DNA of 64,000 nt from Albimonas sp963816545. Lineage in GTDB: Bacteria > Pseudomonadota > Alphaproteobacteria > Rhodobacterales > Rhodobacteraceae. The number at the start of each line of letters is the position of its first letter. Position 1 is the stretch's first letter. The DNA lies in assembly GCA_963816545.1 (NCBI GenBank), contig CAWFLE010000003.1:88262-152261 (forward strand). The letters run 5' to 3'. The notes under the pieces were generated by a model, which was not told where the DNA came from, did not search any database, and saw only the letters and a program-made list of their open reading frames with translations. Below, piece after piece: positions 9,296-18,359 of this stretch. Made by a program: the position numbers and the translations under genes.

Positions 9296-11126
9296 ATGCA
9301 GCTTCGCAACATCGCCATCATCGCGCACGTCGACCACGGCAAGACCACGCTGGTGGACAACCTCCTGCGCCAGTCCGGCGCCTTCCGCGAGAATCAGGCC
9401 GTCGCCGAGCGCGCCATGGACTCGAACGACCTGGAGCGGGAGCGCGGGATCACCATCCTCGCCAAGGCCACCTCGGTCGAGTGGGAGGGCGCGCGCGTCA
9501 ACATCGTCGACACGCCCGGCCACGCCGATTTCGGCGGCGAGGTGGAGCGGATCCTCAGCATGGTCGACGGCGCCATCCTGCTGGTGGACGCGGCCGAGGG
9601 GCCGATGCCGCAGACCAAGTTCGTGACCCAGAAGGCGCTGCGCCTCGGGCTGCGGCCCATCGTGGTGCTCAACAAGGTCGACAAGCCGGAGGCCGACCCG
9701 GACCGCGCGCTGGACGAGGTGTTCGACATGTTCGCCGCGCTGGATGCCGACGAGCACCAGCTGGATTTCCCGGTCCTCTACGCCTCGGGCCGCGCCGGCT
9801 GGGCGGACGATGAGCTGGACGGGCCGCGCCAGGATCTGAACGCCCTGTTCCGCATGGTGATGAAGCATGTGCCCGAGCCCAGGCAGGTCGCGCATGTGGA
9901 GGAGCCGTTCTCCATGCTCGCCACCACGCTGGAGGCGGACCCGTTCATCGGGCGCCTGCTGACCGGGCGGGTGGAGACGGGCCGGATCGTGGCCGGGGCC
10001 ACCATCAAGGCCATGCGGCCGCGGCGGGACGGAGATGGAGCGGTTCCGCGTCTCCAAGCTTCTCGCGTTCCGGGGGCTCGGCCGTCAGCCGGTCGAAAGC
10101 GCCGAGGCGGGGGACATCGTCGCCATCGCCGGCCTCTCCAAGGCCACCGTGGCGGACACGCTCTGCGACCCGTCGATCAGCAAGCCGCTGGAAGCGCAGC
10201 CGATCGACCCGCCGACCATCGCGGTGACCTTCTCGATCAACGACAGCCCGCTCGCGGGGCGCGACGGGGACAAGGTGCAGTCCCGCGTGATCCGCGACCG
10301 GCTGATGCGGGAGGCGGAGGGCAACGTCGCCATCCGCATCTCGGAGACCGAGGACAAGGACGCCTTCGAGGTGGCGGGCCGGGGCGAGCTGCAGCTCGGC
10401 GTGCTGATCGAGAACATGCGCCGTGAGGGGTTCGAGCTGTCGGTCTCGCGCCCGCGGGTGATGATGAAGGAGGAGGGCGGCAAGCGCCTGGAGCCCATCG
10501 AGGAAGTCACCGTCGACGTGGACGACGAGCACTCCGGCGCGGTGGTGGACAAGCTCTCCCAGCGCAAGGCGGAGATGACCGAGATGCGGCCCTCGGGCGG
10601 GGGCAAGACGCGGATCGTGTTCCTCGCGCCCTCGCGCGGGCTGATCGGCTATCATGGGGAGTTCCTGACGGACACGCGCGGCACGGGCATCCTGAACCGG
10701 GTGTTCCATGGCTGGGCCGAGTGGAAGGGGCCGATCCCGGGGCGGCGCCACGGCGTGCTGATCTCCATGGAGAACGGGGACAGCGTGCCCTACGCGCTGT
10801 TCAACCTGGAGGATCGCGGCCGTCTCATCATCGGGTCGGGCGAACCGGTCTACCAGGGCATGATCATCGGCGAAAACGCGCGCCCCGGCGATCTGGACGT
10901 GAACCCGCTGAAGGGCAAGAAGCTGAGCAACGTCCGCGCCTCGGGCAAGGACGAGGCGGTGGTGCTGACCACCCCCCGCCGCTTCGCGCTGGAGGAGGCG
11001 ATCGCCTTCATCGAGCCGGACGAGCTGGTGGAAGTTACGCCCAATGCGATTCGCTTGCGTAAGCGTCACCTGGACCCGCATGACCGCAAACGCGAAGCCC
11101 GGGCCGCGTCCGTCGGCGCCGCCTGA
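9296..11126 (+). CDS. typA: Ribosome-associated GTPase TypA/BipA (frameshifted)
   Basis: Translational GTPase that binds the 70S ribosome and is needed for growth at low temperature or under stress. Domain order: G domain (P-loop AHVDHGKT, RERGITI, DTPGHADFGGEVER, NKVDKPEA), domain II, then the EF-G-like domains and the BipA-specific C-terminus (EVAGRGELQLGVLIENMRRE, SRGLIGYHGEF, LTTPRRFALEEAI). The total, about 609 residues, is normal. ATG 9296 (MQLRNIAIIAHVD) matches the family start; an upstream ATG at 9272 is less likely. One-base frameshift near 10020-10030; the second part resumes at TEMERFRVSKL. An essentially complete, well-conserved gene, so sequence error is likely. Confidence 0.95.
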
Positions 11127-11140
11127 CGCTGCGGCTACCC

Positions 11141-11171
11141 GCAAGGTTGGCGCATATTGCGACAACCTTGC
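11141..11171. terminator. Long interrupted palindrome after typA
   Basis: GCAAGGTTG (11141-11149) faces CAACCTTGC (11163-11171), and inside the loop CGCA (11151-11154) faces TGCG (11158-11161) with a 3-base centre. Only one G-A mismatch interrupts an otherwise continuous 13-pair hairpin. It starts 15 bases after the typA stop. There is no T run, so it may be a terminator, an mRNA-stabilising stem or an operator. Confidence 0.45.
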
Positions 11172-11366
11172 GACAGCCTGACGCGTTCAACCCCCGGTGT
11201 CGCATTGTGCGCGGGCGGTTCTTGTTGCTAAAGTGGTCGGCAAGCGTACCGGTGTCCGGGCGGCCCGTGTTGCGTATTTGCGGCCAGCGCTCAACGTGCG
11301 AAGACACGTAAGCCTGATAGCTCGGAGCGACCATCGAGTTCGAGTGTAGTCAGGAGCAACAATATA

Positions 11367-11753
11367 ATGAAGCACCCCGTAGACGCGCACGTGGGGAAAC
11401 GTGTGCGCCACCGGCGCTGGATGTTGGGGATGACCCAACAACAGCTCGGGGATCTGGTGGGAATCAAGTTTCAGCAGATCCAGAAGTACGAGACCGGGAT
11501 GAACCGGATCAGCGCCTCGCGGTTGTGGGACATCGCCAAGGCCCTGGACGTTCCGATCAACTACTTCTTCGAGGGCCTGGACGCCGATGCGCTGGAGGAG
11601 GCCGCCGTGGGGACGGCGGACGGCTCCCGCGCCCGCGGCGATCTTCTGGCCGACAAGGAGGCGCTGGAGCTGGTCCGGTCGTACTACGCTATCCCGGAGA
11701 ACCAGCGCCGCCGCCTGTTCGACCTCGCGAGGGTCCTCAGCGACGCCGCCTGA
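11367..11753 (+). CDS. XRE family (SinR-like) transcriptional regulator
   Basis: A 128-residue cytoplasmic regulator. The helix-turn-helix occupies residues 9-63: HVGKRVRHRRWMLGMTQQQL, then GIKFQQIQKYETG and RISASRLWDIAKAL. The FEGLD following NYF and the C-terminal LVRSYYAIPENQRRRLFDLA block are characteristic of a regulator type present in nearly every Rhodobacterales and Rhizobiales genome. Good start: MKHPVDAHVGKRVR with AGGAG 10 bases upstream. The 240-base region before it is AT-richer than neighbours and holds the promoter. Targets unknown. Confidence 0.92.
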   Translation: MKHPVDAHVGKRVRHRRWMLGMTQQQLGDLVGIKFQQIQKYETGMNRISASRLWDIAKALDVPINYFFEGLDADALEEAAVGTADGSRARGDLLADKEALELVRSYYAIPENQRRRLFDLARVLSDAA

Positions 11754-11870
11754 AAGGGGAACGCCTGACGCGGCAGGTCCGAAGGCATGGCGCCCGGACA
11801 GGCCAGGGACTAGGGTGACGGGCGACGCCGGGTGGGGACCCGGCCAGCCAAGGGACGTTCACCGTAATCC

Positions 11871-12677
11871 ATGAGCGCATCAGCGATCCCGCCGCGGCGT
11901 CCAGCCGCGATGGAAACCGCGCACCGGGCCGCCGACGCGGCCCGGGCGCCCTGCCTGGCCCATTTCCGCGCCGAGGGGCTGTCGGCCGCTAACAAGGACG
12001 GCGCGGGCTACGATCCCGTCACCGCCGCGGACCGCGAGGCCGAGGCCGCCATCCGCGCCGTGCTGGCGCGGGAACGGCCCGAGGACGGCGTGCTGGGCGA
12101 GGAGACGGGCCGGACCGAGGGCTCCTCCGGCGCGGTCTGGGTGGTGGACCCCATCGACGGCACGCGCGCCTTCCTGATCGGGGCCCCGACCTGGGGCGTG
12201 CTGATCGGCCTTCGCGACGGCGGCCGGCCCGTGCTCGGGCTGATGGACCAGCCGCATGTGGGCGAGCGGTTCTGGGGCGACGGCGCCGAGGCCTGGGTCA
12301 GACGCGACGGCGGAGAGCCGCGACCGCTGCGGACGCGCACCGGCGTTGGGCTCGCGGAGGCGCGGCTGTGCTCGACATTCCCTGAAGTCGGAAGCGCCGA
12401 GGAGCGCGCCGCGTTCGAGCGGGTGCGGGACCGGGTTCGTCTGGTGCGCTACGGGATGGACTGCACCGGCTATGCGCTGCTGGCGGCGGGGGGCGTCGAC
12501 CTGGTGGTCGAGGCCGGGCTGCACGCCTACGACATCCAGGCGCTGATCCCGATCATCGAGGGTGCGGGCGGCGTGGTCACCACCTGGGACGGGGGGGACC
12601 CGCAGGACGGCGGGCGGATCCTCGCGGCCGGCAGCCGGGCGCTGCACGCGGAAGCGATGGCGCTTCTGGCGGGCTGA
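11871..12677 (+). CDS. hisN: Inositol-monophosphatase-family phosphatase, histidinol-phosphatase (HisN)-like
   Basis: Mg-dependent phosphatase of the IMPase superfamily (268 aa). Metal-binding motifs are present: GEETG (Glu), WVVDPIDGTRAFL (the DPIDGT signature, about residues 97-102) and the C-terminal AYDIQALIPIIEGAGG, where Asp binds metal. Among IMPases, the TRAFLIGAPTWGVLIGL segment and the C-terminal form fit the histidinol-phosphatase HisN group, which completes histidine biosynthesis in alphaproteobacteria; a more general inositol or nucleotide phosphatase is possible. Convergent with rseP. The N-terminal 14 residues are unusual; translation could begin at the second Met, METAHRAAD. 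Confidence 0.8.
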   Translation: MSASAIPPRRPAAMETAHRAADAARAPCLAHFRAEGLSAANKDGAGYDPVTAADREAEAAIRAVLARERPEDGVLGEETGRTEGSSGAVWVVDPIDGTRAFLIGAPTWGVLIGLRDGGRPVLGLMDQPHVGERFWGDGAEAWVRRDGGEPRPLRTRTGVGLAEARLCSTFPEVGSAEERAAFERVRDRVRLVRYGMDCTGYALLAAGGVDLVVEAGLHAYDIQALIPIIEGAGGVVTTWDGGDPQDGGRILAAGSRALHAEAMALLAG

Positions 12678-12731
12678 ACGCGACGGGGCGGCGGACGCAC
12701 CCAATCCGCGCCCGCAGCCGGCCTCAGCCGC

Positions 12732-14054
12732 TCAGAGGCCCATCAGATCGTTGTAGGTCACGAACACCATCAGCAGGACCACCATCGCGAGCCCGAGGCC
12801 CGTCGCGGCCTCGGTCGCGCGTTCCCCCAGCGGGCGGCCGCGCAGCGCCTCGATGGCGTAGAAGACCAGGTGGCCGCCGTCGAGCACCGGCACCGGGAAC
12901 AGGTTGATCATGCCGATGGAGGCCGAGATCATCGCGATCATGCCGAGGAAGGTCACCACGCCCGCCGCCGACGCCTCGCCGGACAGCGAGGCGATCTTGA
13001 TCGGGCCGCCGAGGCCGGAGCTGTCGGCCTCGCCGGTGACGATGGCGCCCACGTAGGTCAGAGACATGGCGATGATGTCCCAGGTGCGCTGGGCGCCCAC
13101 GCCGATCGCCTCGATGGGACCAGGGGTGCGGGCCTCCGGCCCGATCATGGGGATGGCGGTGATGCCGATGAGGGGGCGCATCTCCACCCCGTCGCGCCCG
13201 CGGGTGGGGTTCATCACCGGGGTAAGCGTCAGCTCCCGCTGGTCCGAGAGGCGGAGGGTGACCGGCTCGCCCGCCGAGGCGCCGACGATGCGCTGGAGGT
13301 CGGAGAAGGCGCGCACCTCCTCGCCGTCTATGGCGGCGATGCGGTCGCCGGGGTGGAGGCCCGCCCGTTCCGCCGGGCTGTCGGGGCCGACGCCGCCCAC
13401 CACGGGCGGGACCAGCGGGCCGGTCGAAAGGGCGAGCGTCTCGCCCCCGCGGCGCAGCGTGACCTCCACTGGGCCGGCGGGGTTCGCGTCATAGGCGCGG
13501 GCGATGTCGGAGAAGGTGGAGACCGCCTCGCCGCCTACGGTCAGGATCTCGTCGCCGGCGCGGAGAGGGAAGTCCCCGGCCGTCTCGGCCACCGTGCCCA
13601 CCACGGGACGGTCGGAACCCACGCCGAGCGATAGGGCGAGGCCGGCATAGATCGCGATGGCGAGGATGAAGTTGAAGATCGGGCCGGCGGCGACGGTCAG
13701 CGCACGGCGCCAGAGCGCCGCGCCGGGGAAGGAGCGGGCCCGCTCCCGCTCATCCATCTCCGAGAGGGTCGAGAGGTCGGCCCGGGCGGAGGCGGCGTCC
13801 GAATCCCCGAGGAACTTTACGTAGCCCCCCAGCGGCAGGACCGCCACGCGCCAGCGGGTGCCGCGCCGGTCATTCCAACCCCAGATCTCCTTGCCGAAGC
13901 CGATGGAGAAGACCTCGGAGTGTATCCCGCACCAGCGGGCCACGATGTAGTGGCCGAACTCATGGATGAAGACGACGACGCCGAGCACCACCAGGAAGGA
14001 GATGATCGTCCAGGCCGTGCCGAACACGCCGGTGAAGAGGGAGACCGCGTCCAT
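12732..14054 (-). CDS. rseP: Site-2 intramembrane protease RseP
   Basis: Inner-membrane zinc metalloprotease that cleaves anti-sigma factors and leftover signal peptides. Length 440 residues, normal. The zinc site HEFGH is at residues 31-35 within helix 1, the second motif is NLFPVPVLDGGHL close to the C-terminus, and two PDZ domains lie between (VVGTVAETAGDFPLRAGDEI and VVGGVGPDSPAERAGLHPGDRI). Four membrane helices are visible. It ends the rpsB-to-rseP cluster; dxr lies 38 bases upstream. In many proteobacteria bamA follows rseP, but here a convergent phosphatase gene does, so the outer-membrane part of the cluster is elsewhere. Confidence 0.96.
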   Translation of the reverse strand: MDAVSLFTGVFGTAWTIISFLVVLGVVVFIHEFGHYIVARWCGIHSEVFSIGFGKEIWGWNDRRGTRWRVAVLPLGGYVKFLGDSDAASARADLSTLSEMDERERARSFPGAALWRRALTVAAGPIFNFILAIAIYAGLALSLGVGSDRPVVGTVAETAGDFPLRAGDEILTVGGEAVSTFSDIARAYDANPAGPVEVTLRRGGETLALSTGPLVPPVVGGVGPDSPAERAGLHPGDRIAAIDGEEVRAFSDLQRIVGASAGEPVTLRLSDQRELTLTPVMNPTRGRDGVEMRPLIGITAIPMIGPEARTPGPIEAIGVGAQRTWDIIAMSLTYVGAIVTGEADSSGLGGPIKIASLSGEASAAGVVTFLGMIAMISASIGMINLFPVPVLDGGHLVFYAIEALRGRPLGERATEAATGLGLAMVVLLMVFVTYNDLMGL

Positions 14055-14092
14055 GGGGACCTTTCGTGCGCCGGAGACTGAACGGCGTCAAA

Positions 14093-15286
14093 TTAAGCGA
14101 AAGCGGCCCCGTTTCCCAGACCCAAGCGCGTGATCTCCGCCTGCGCGAGGCGGCGCGCCTCGGCGTCCATGGCGAAGACCTCATGCAGGGCTTCGGGACG
14201 GGCGAAGGGGGCGAGGGCGGCGAGCACCCGCTCCACCACCTCGGCCATTCCGAGGAAGGGGAGGCGGGCGTCCATGAACGCCTCCAGCGCCGCCTCCTTG
14301 GCGCCGTTCAGCGCGGCGCCGGCGAGCCCGCCCTGCTCCATCGCCGCGCGTGCGAGGCGCAGGGCGGGGAAACGCGTCTCGTCCGGGGCGCGAAAATCCA
14401 GCCGGGCGAGGGCGGCGAGGTCCAGCCGCTCCACCGGCAGGGGCGCGCGGGCGGGCCAGTGGAAGGCGTAGCCGATGGCGTGACGCATGTCCGGGCGCCC
14501 GAGCTGCGCGAGCATGGCGCCGTCGGCGTAGGCGACGGCCGAGTGGACGATGGACTGAGGGTGGACGAGAACCTCGAGCTGGTCGGGGCGCAGGGCGAAC
14601 AGGTGCTGCGCCTCGATCATCTCCAGCGCCTTGTTGAACATCGAGGCGCTGTCGATGGAGATGCGGGCGCCCATGTCCCAGTTGGGGTGCGCCACCGCTT
14701 CGGCAACAGTCGCGCGGGCCATCCGGTCAAGCGGCCAGTCGCGGAAGGGGCCGCCGGAGGCGGTCAGGATCACGCGCTCCAGCGCCGCGCGGTTGTCGCG
14801 GTCCAGCACCTGGAAGATGGCGTTGTGCTCCGAGTCCACGGGCAGGAGCGTGGCGCCGGAGCGGGCGCAGGCGGCGAGGAACAGCTCTCCCGCGCAGACC
14901 AGCGCCTCCTTGTTGGCGAGCGCGAGGGTGGCGCCCTGCCCCGCCGCGGCCAGCGTGGGCGCGAGCCCGGCGGCGCCGACGATGGCGGCCATGCACCAGT
15001 CGGCGGGGCGAAGGGCGGCCTCGGTCACCGCCTCGTCGCCGGCGGCGACCTCGGTGGGCGTGCCGGCGAGGGCGTCCTTCAGCTCGGCGTAGCGGGCGGG
15101 ATCGGCCGTGACGGCCAGCTCTGCGCGGAACTCCCGCGCGGCGGCGGCCAGCGCGGGAATGTTGTCGCGCCCCGTGAGGGCGACCACCTGCGCCGCGTCG
15201 CGACCGGCATGGCGCAGGATGTCCAGCGTGCTGGCGCCGATGGAGCCGGTGGCGCCGAGCACGGTGACCCGGCGTGGGTTCACCAT
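14093..15286 (-). CDS. dxr: 1-deoxy-D-xylulose 5-phosphate reductoisomerase
   Basis: Second enzyme of the MEP isoprenoid pathway: NADPH-dependent conversion of DXP to MEP. Length 397 residues, normal. NADPH loop GATGSIGASTLDIL at about residues 10-23; metal and substrate motifs LPVDSEHNAIFQVL (Asp and Glu), ILTASGGPFRDWP, HPNWDMGARISIDSASMFNK and LEVLVHPQSIVHS are all present. The start overlaps the cdsA stop by seven bases, so it is translated from the same mRNA as uppS and cdsA, linking isoprenoid precursor supply with its use. Frame intact throughout. Confidence 0.97.
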   Translation of the reverse strand: MVNPRRVTVLGATGSIGASTLDILRHAGRDAAQVVALTGRDNIPALAAAAREFRAELAVTADPARYAELKDALAGTPTEVAAGDEAVTEAALRPADWCMAAIVGAAGLAPTLAAAGQGATLALANKEALVCAGELFLAACARSGATLLPVDSEHNAIFQVLDRDNRAALERVILTASGGPFRDWPLDRMARATVAEAVAHPNWDMGARISIDSASMFNKALEMIEAQHLFALRPDQLEVLVHPQSIVHSAVAYADGAMLAQLGRPDMRHAIGYAFHWPARAPLPVERLDLAALARLDFRAPDETRFPALRLARAAMEQGGLAGAALNGAKEAALEAFMDARLPFLGMAEVVERVLAALAPFARPEALHEVFAMDAEARRLAQAEITRLGLGNGAAFA

Positions 15287-16113
15287 ATGAAGACCGATCG
15301 GCCGAGGCCGAAGGTCAGGAGCGCCGCCACGAGGCCCGCCGCGAGGAACCCGTCCAGCCGGTCCAGCAGCCCGCCATGCCCGGGCAGCAGCGCCGAGCTG
15401 TCCTTGACCCCCGCCCGGCGCTTCAGCGCGCTTTCGCCCAGGTCCCCGAGCTGGGAGACCGCGGCCATGACGCCGGAGACGATGGCCACCTCATGCACCC
15501 AGGTGCCCGTGGTGAAGGCCGAGAAGGCGGCCCCGGCGGCCATGGCCAGGATCACGCCGCCTATGGCGCCCGACCAGGTCTTGCCGGGGCTGACGGCGGG
15601 CCACAGCTTCGGACCGCCGAAGGTGCGGCCGAAGAAGTAGCCGCCGATATCCGCGGAGACCACGACCACGGCGACCCAGAGCACCGCCTCCCACCCGTAG
15701 AGCGTGTCGTTGCGCAGGCCGACGAAGGCCGCGCAGGCGAGCGCCACGTAGAGGGAGCCGGCGAGGGTGGAGACCTGCGCGAGCCGAGACTCCCGGCGCA
15801 GCAGCCACGCCGCCGGCAGCAGGCAGACCACCGCCCACAGCGCGCCCCAGCGATACGTCGCCCCTTCGGTCAACAGGCACGCGCCGACGCCCGCGACGGC
15901 CGCGAACACCGTCGCGAGGTCCGAGCGCGGGGCGGTCATGCGCCGAAGCTCCCACGCCATGCCGCCGGCCAACGCGCCGGCGAAGATCGCCATCAGCCAG
16001 CCGCCCACGCCGACGGCGAGCGCCGCGGCCGCGACCATGACGATGGCGGCGAGGGTGCGGGTCCTGAGGTCCGTGAAGCTGGACCCGGCCGGGCGGGGGA
16101 AGCGGCGGGCCAT
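15280..16113 (-). CDS. cdsA: Phosphatidate cytidylyltransferase
   Basis: Inner-membrane enzyme making CDP-diacylglycerol from phosphatidate and CTP, the branch point of phospholipid synthesis. The 277-residue protein has about seven membrane helices and the CdsA signature near the C-terminus: KTWSGAIGGVILA, QLGDLGESALKRRAGVKDSS and LLPGHGGLLDRLDGFLA. I chose ATG 16113 (MARRFPRPAGSSF) because the longer open frame overlaps the whole 3' end of uppS in a non-protein-like stretch; the chosen start lies four bases past the uppS stop. Same operon as uppS and dxr. Confidence 0.95.
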   Translation of the reverse strand: MARRFPRPAGSSFTDLRTRTLAAIVMVAAAALAVGVGGWLMAIFAGALAGGMAWELRRMTAPRSDLATVFAAVAGVGACLLTEGATYRWGALWAVVCLLPAAWLLRRESRLAQVSTLAGSLYVALACAAFVGLRNDTLYGWEAVLWVAVVVVSADIGGYFFGRTFGGPKLWPAVSPGKTWSGAIGGVILAMAAGAAFSAFTTGTWVHEVAIVSGVMAAVSQLGDLGESALKRRAGVKDSSALLPGHGGLLDRLDGFLAAGLVAALLTFGLGRSVFIW

Positions 16114-16117
16114 GGCG

Positions 16118-16888
16118 TCAGCCCACCGCGCCGAAGCGGCGCTGCCGCGTGGCGAATTCGTCCAGCGCGCGGGCCAGCACCTGCTCGGTGAATTCGGGCC
16201 AGCACTCCGGCACGAAGGCGTATTCGGCATAGGCCGACTGCCAGGGCAGGAAGTTGGAGGTCCGCATCTCGCCGGACGTGCGGATCACGAGGTCGGGGTC
16301 GGGGATGCCCTGCGTGTCCAGCGCCCCCTCCAGCCGCGCCGCGTCGATCTGCGCGGGATCGAGCCGGCCGGCTGCGACCTCGGCCGCCAGGCGGCGGGCG
16401 GCGGCGACGATCTCGTCCCGGCCGCCGTAGTTGATGGCGATGGTGAGGTTGAGCTGGTCGTTCGCCGCCGTCTCGGCCTCCAGCTTGTTCATCTGCGCCG
16501 TAAGATCGGGGGCGAGCCGCGTGCGATCGCCGATGAAGCGCACCCGGGCGCCGCGCCGGCGAAGCTCCCGCCCCTCCTTGCGGATGTAGATGCGGAACAG
16601 GTTCATCAGGCCCTCGACCTCCTCGGTCGAGCGCTTCCAGTTCTCCGTCGAAAATGCGTAGAGCGTGAGCCACGAGACCCCGAGATCCGGCGACGCCTCC
16701 ACGATCCGGCGCACGGTGTCGGCGCCCCGGCGATGCCCCGCAAGACGCGGCAGACCGCGGGCCTTCGCCCAGCGGCCGTTGCCGTCCATGATGATCGCCA
16801 CATGACGCGGGCGATCGCCGCCGCCGGAGTCCCGCGCAGGCCCGGCGTCGACCGCCGTCGCGGGAAGGGGCGAGGTATTGAACATCAA
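16118..16888 (-). CDS. uppS: Undecaprenyl pyrophosphate synthase (cis-prenyltransferase)
   Basis: Makes C55 undecaprenyl diphosphate, the lipid carrier for peptidoglycan and surface polysaccharides, by adding isopentenyl units to farnesyl diphosphate. Length 256 residues. Catalytic Asp is in HVAIIMDGNGRWAK (residues 29-42), then GHRRGAD, the flexible loop AFSTENWKR, and the C-terminal signature DPDLVIRTSGEMRTSNFLPW followed by AYAEYAF. The N-terminal 28 residues are variable. Start at either of the two adjacent ATG codons. In the frr-uppS-cdsA-dxr-rseP order usual for proteobacteria. Confidence 0.97.
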   Translation of the reverse strand: MMFNTSPLPATAVDAGPARDSGGGDRPRHVAIIMDGNGRWAKARGLPRLAGHRRGADTVRRIVEASPDLGVSWLTLYAFSTENWKRSTEEVEGLMNLFRIYIRKEGRELRRRGARVRFIGDRTRLAPDLTAQMNKLEAETAANDQLNLTIAINYGGRDEIVAAARRLAAEVAAGRLDPAQIDAARLEGALDTQGIPDPDLVIRTSGEMRTSNFLPWQSAYAEYAFVPECWPEFTEQVLARALDEFATRQRRFGAVG

Positions 16889-16942
16889 CGTCTCCTTCGG
16901 CGCCGGAGGGCGTCCGGGCCGGGGTCCTGCGGGAGCGCCCGC

Positions 16943-17506
16943 TCAGACCTGCATGATCTCTTCCTGCTTCGCATCCAGCGCGGCGTCGATCTTCCTGATC
17001 GCGGCGTCCGTCAGGGCCTGGATCTCGTCCGTGTAGACCTTGCCGTCGTCTTCGCTCAGCCCGTCGTTGCGGGCCTTCTTGACCATGTCCATACCATCGC
17101 GGCGCACGTTGCGGACCGCAACCTTCGCCTGCTCGGCATACTGGCCGGCGACCTTGGCGAGCTCGCGGCGCCGCTCCTCGTTCAGCTCGGGGATCGGCAG
17201 GCGGATCAGGGTGCCGTCCACGACCGGGTTCAGGCCAAGGCCGGACTTGCGGATCGCCTTCTCCACCTTCCCCACCAGGGACTTGTCCCAGATGGCCAGC
17301 GTGATCATCCGCGGCTCGGGGACGTTCACCGTGCCCACCTGGTTGATCGGCGTGTCGGCGCCGTAGGCGTCCACCGTCACCGGATCCAGCATGGAGGCGG
17401 AGGCGCGGCCGGTCCGCAGGGACGCGTAATCCGTCTTCAGCGACGCCAGCGCGCCGTCCATGCGTCGTTCCACGTCGTCGATATCGACTTCGATGTCATC
17501 GCTCAT
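16943..17506 (-). CDS. frr: Ribosome recycling factor
   Basis: Splits the post-termination ribosome with EF-G. The 187-residue protein has the standard tRNA-mimic pattern: SLRTGRASASMLDPVTVDAY (about 29-48), the central domain INQVGTVNVPEPRMITLAIW, then LNPVVDGTLIRLPIPELNEE, RRDGMDMVKKA and the C-terminal helix EIQALTDAAIRKIDAAL. Complete and in frame. pyrH lies 39 bases upstream, the usual partner. Confidence 0.97.
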   Translation of the reverse strand: MSDDIEVDIDDVERRMDGALASLKTDYASLRTGRASASMLDPVTVDAYGADTPINQVGTVNVPEPRMITLAIWDKSLVGKVEKAIRKSGLGLNPVVDGTLIRLPIPELNEERRRELAKVAGQYAEQAKVAVRNVRRDGMDMVKKARNDGLSEDDGKVYTDEIQALTDAAIRKIDAALDAKQEEIMQV

Positions 17507-17545
17507 GGATGTTCCCTCCGGGGGCGGCGCCGCGCATCCTGCCCC

Positions 17546-18286
17546 TCACGCTTGCTCGACAATGGTGAATTTTCCGCGACCGCTCAAGACCTCGGCGAAG
17601 CCGCCCGAGGCGTGGAGGCTGAACACGATCAGCGGCAGGTTGTTGTCCCGCGCCAGCGCGATGGCCGAGGCGTCCATCACCTTGAGGTTCTTCACCAGCA
17701 CCTCGTCATAGGTGATCCGCTCGTATTTCTTGGCGTGGGGGTCCAGCTTGGGGTCGGCGGTGTAGACGCCGTCCACTTGGGTCCCCTTGAGGATGGCGCC
17801 GCAGTTCATCTCCATCGCCCGCAGCGTCGCGGCGGTGTCGGTGGTGAAATACGGGTTGCCCGTGCCGGCCGCGAAGATGCACACGCGCCCCTTCTCCAGG
17901 TGCCGGATGGCGCGGCGGCGGATGTAGGGCTCGCAGATCTGATCCATGGGAATGGCCGAGATCACGCGGGTGTGGACCTTCAGATCCTCCAGCGCCGACT
18001 GCATGCCCAGCGCGTTCATCACCGTCGCCAGCATCCCCATGTAGTCGGCCGAGGCCCGCTCCATCCCCTGCGCCGAGCCCTGGAGCCCGCGGAAGATGTT
18101 GCCCCCGCCGATCACGAGGCACACCTCCACGCCCAGATCGTGAACCGACTTCACCTCCTGCGCGATGCGCTGGACCGTCGGGGGGTGCAGGCCGAAGCCC
18201 TGATCCCCCATCAGCGCCTCGCCCGAGATCTTGAGCATCACGCGCGGGTAGAGGAGCGGGGCGGGCGTGTGGGCGGCCTCGGTCAT
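17546..18286 (-). CDS. pyrH: Uridylate kinase
   Basis: Bacterial UMP kinase of the amino acid kinase fold (246 aa), making UDP for all pyrimidine nucleotides. Motifs: MLKISGEALMG, CLVIGGGNIFRG, DYMGMLATVMNAL, FAAGTGNPYFTTDTAA and DGVYTADP. ATG 18286 gives the common MTEAAHTPAPLLYPRVMLKI start; the longer frame upstream is unlikely. The sensor kinase gene lies upstream on the same strand with a 73-base gap, which may carry a promoter. Secure. Confidence 0.97.
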   Translation of the reverse strand: MTEAAHTPAPLLYPRVMLKISGEALMGDQGFGLHPPTVQRIAQEVKSVHDLGVEVCLVIGGGNIFRGLQGSAQGMERASADYMGMLATVMNALGMQSALEDLKVHTRVISAIPMDQICEPYIRRRAIRHLEKGRVCIFAAGTGNPYFTTDTAATLRAMEMNCGAILKGTQVDGVYTADPKLDPHAKKYERITYDEVLVKNLKVMDASAIALARDNNLPLIVFSLHASGGFAEVLSGRGKFTIVEQA

Positions 18287-18359
18287 GCGCGAGTCTCTCC
18301 TGTCGGCGGGCGGGCGCAATCTGTCGGAAGGGGCCCGCTCTTGCAAGGCTCGGGCGCGG

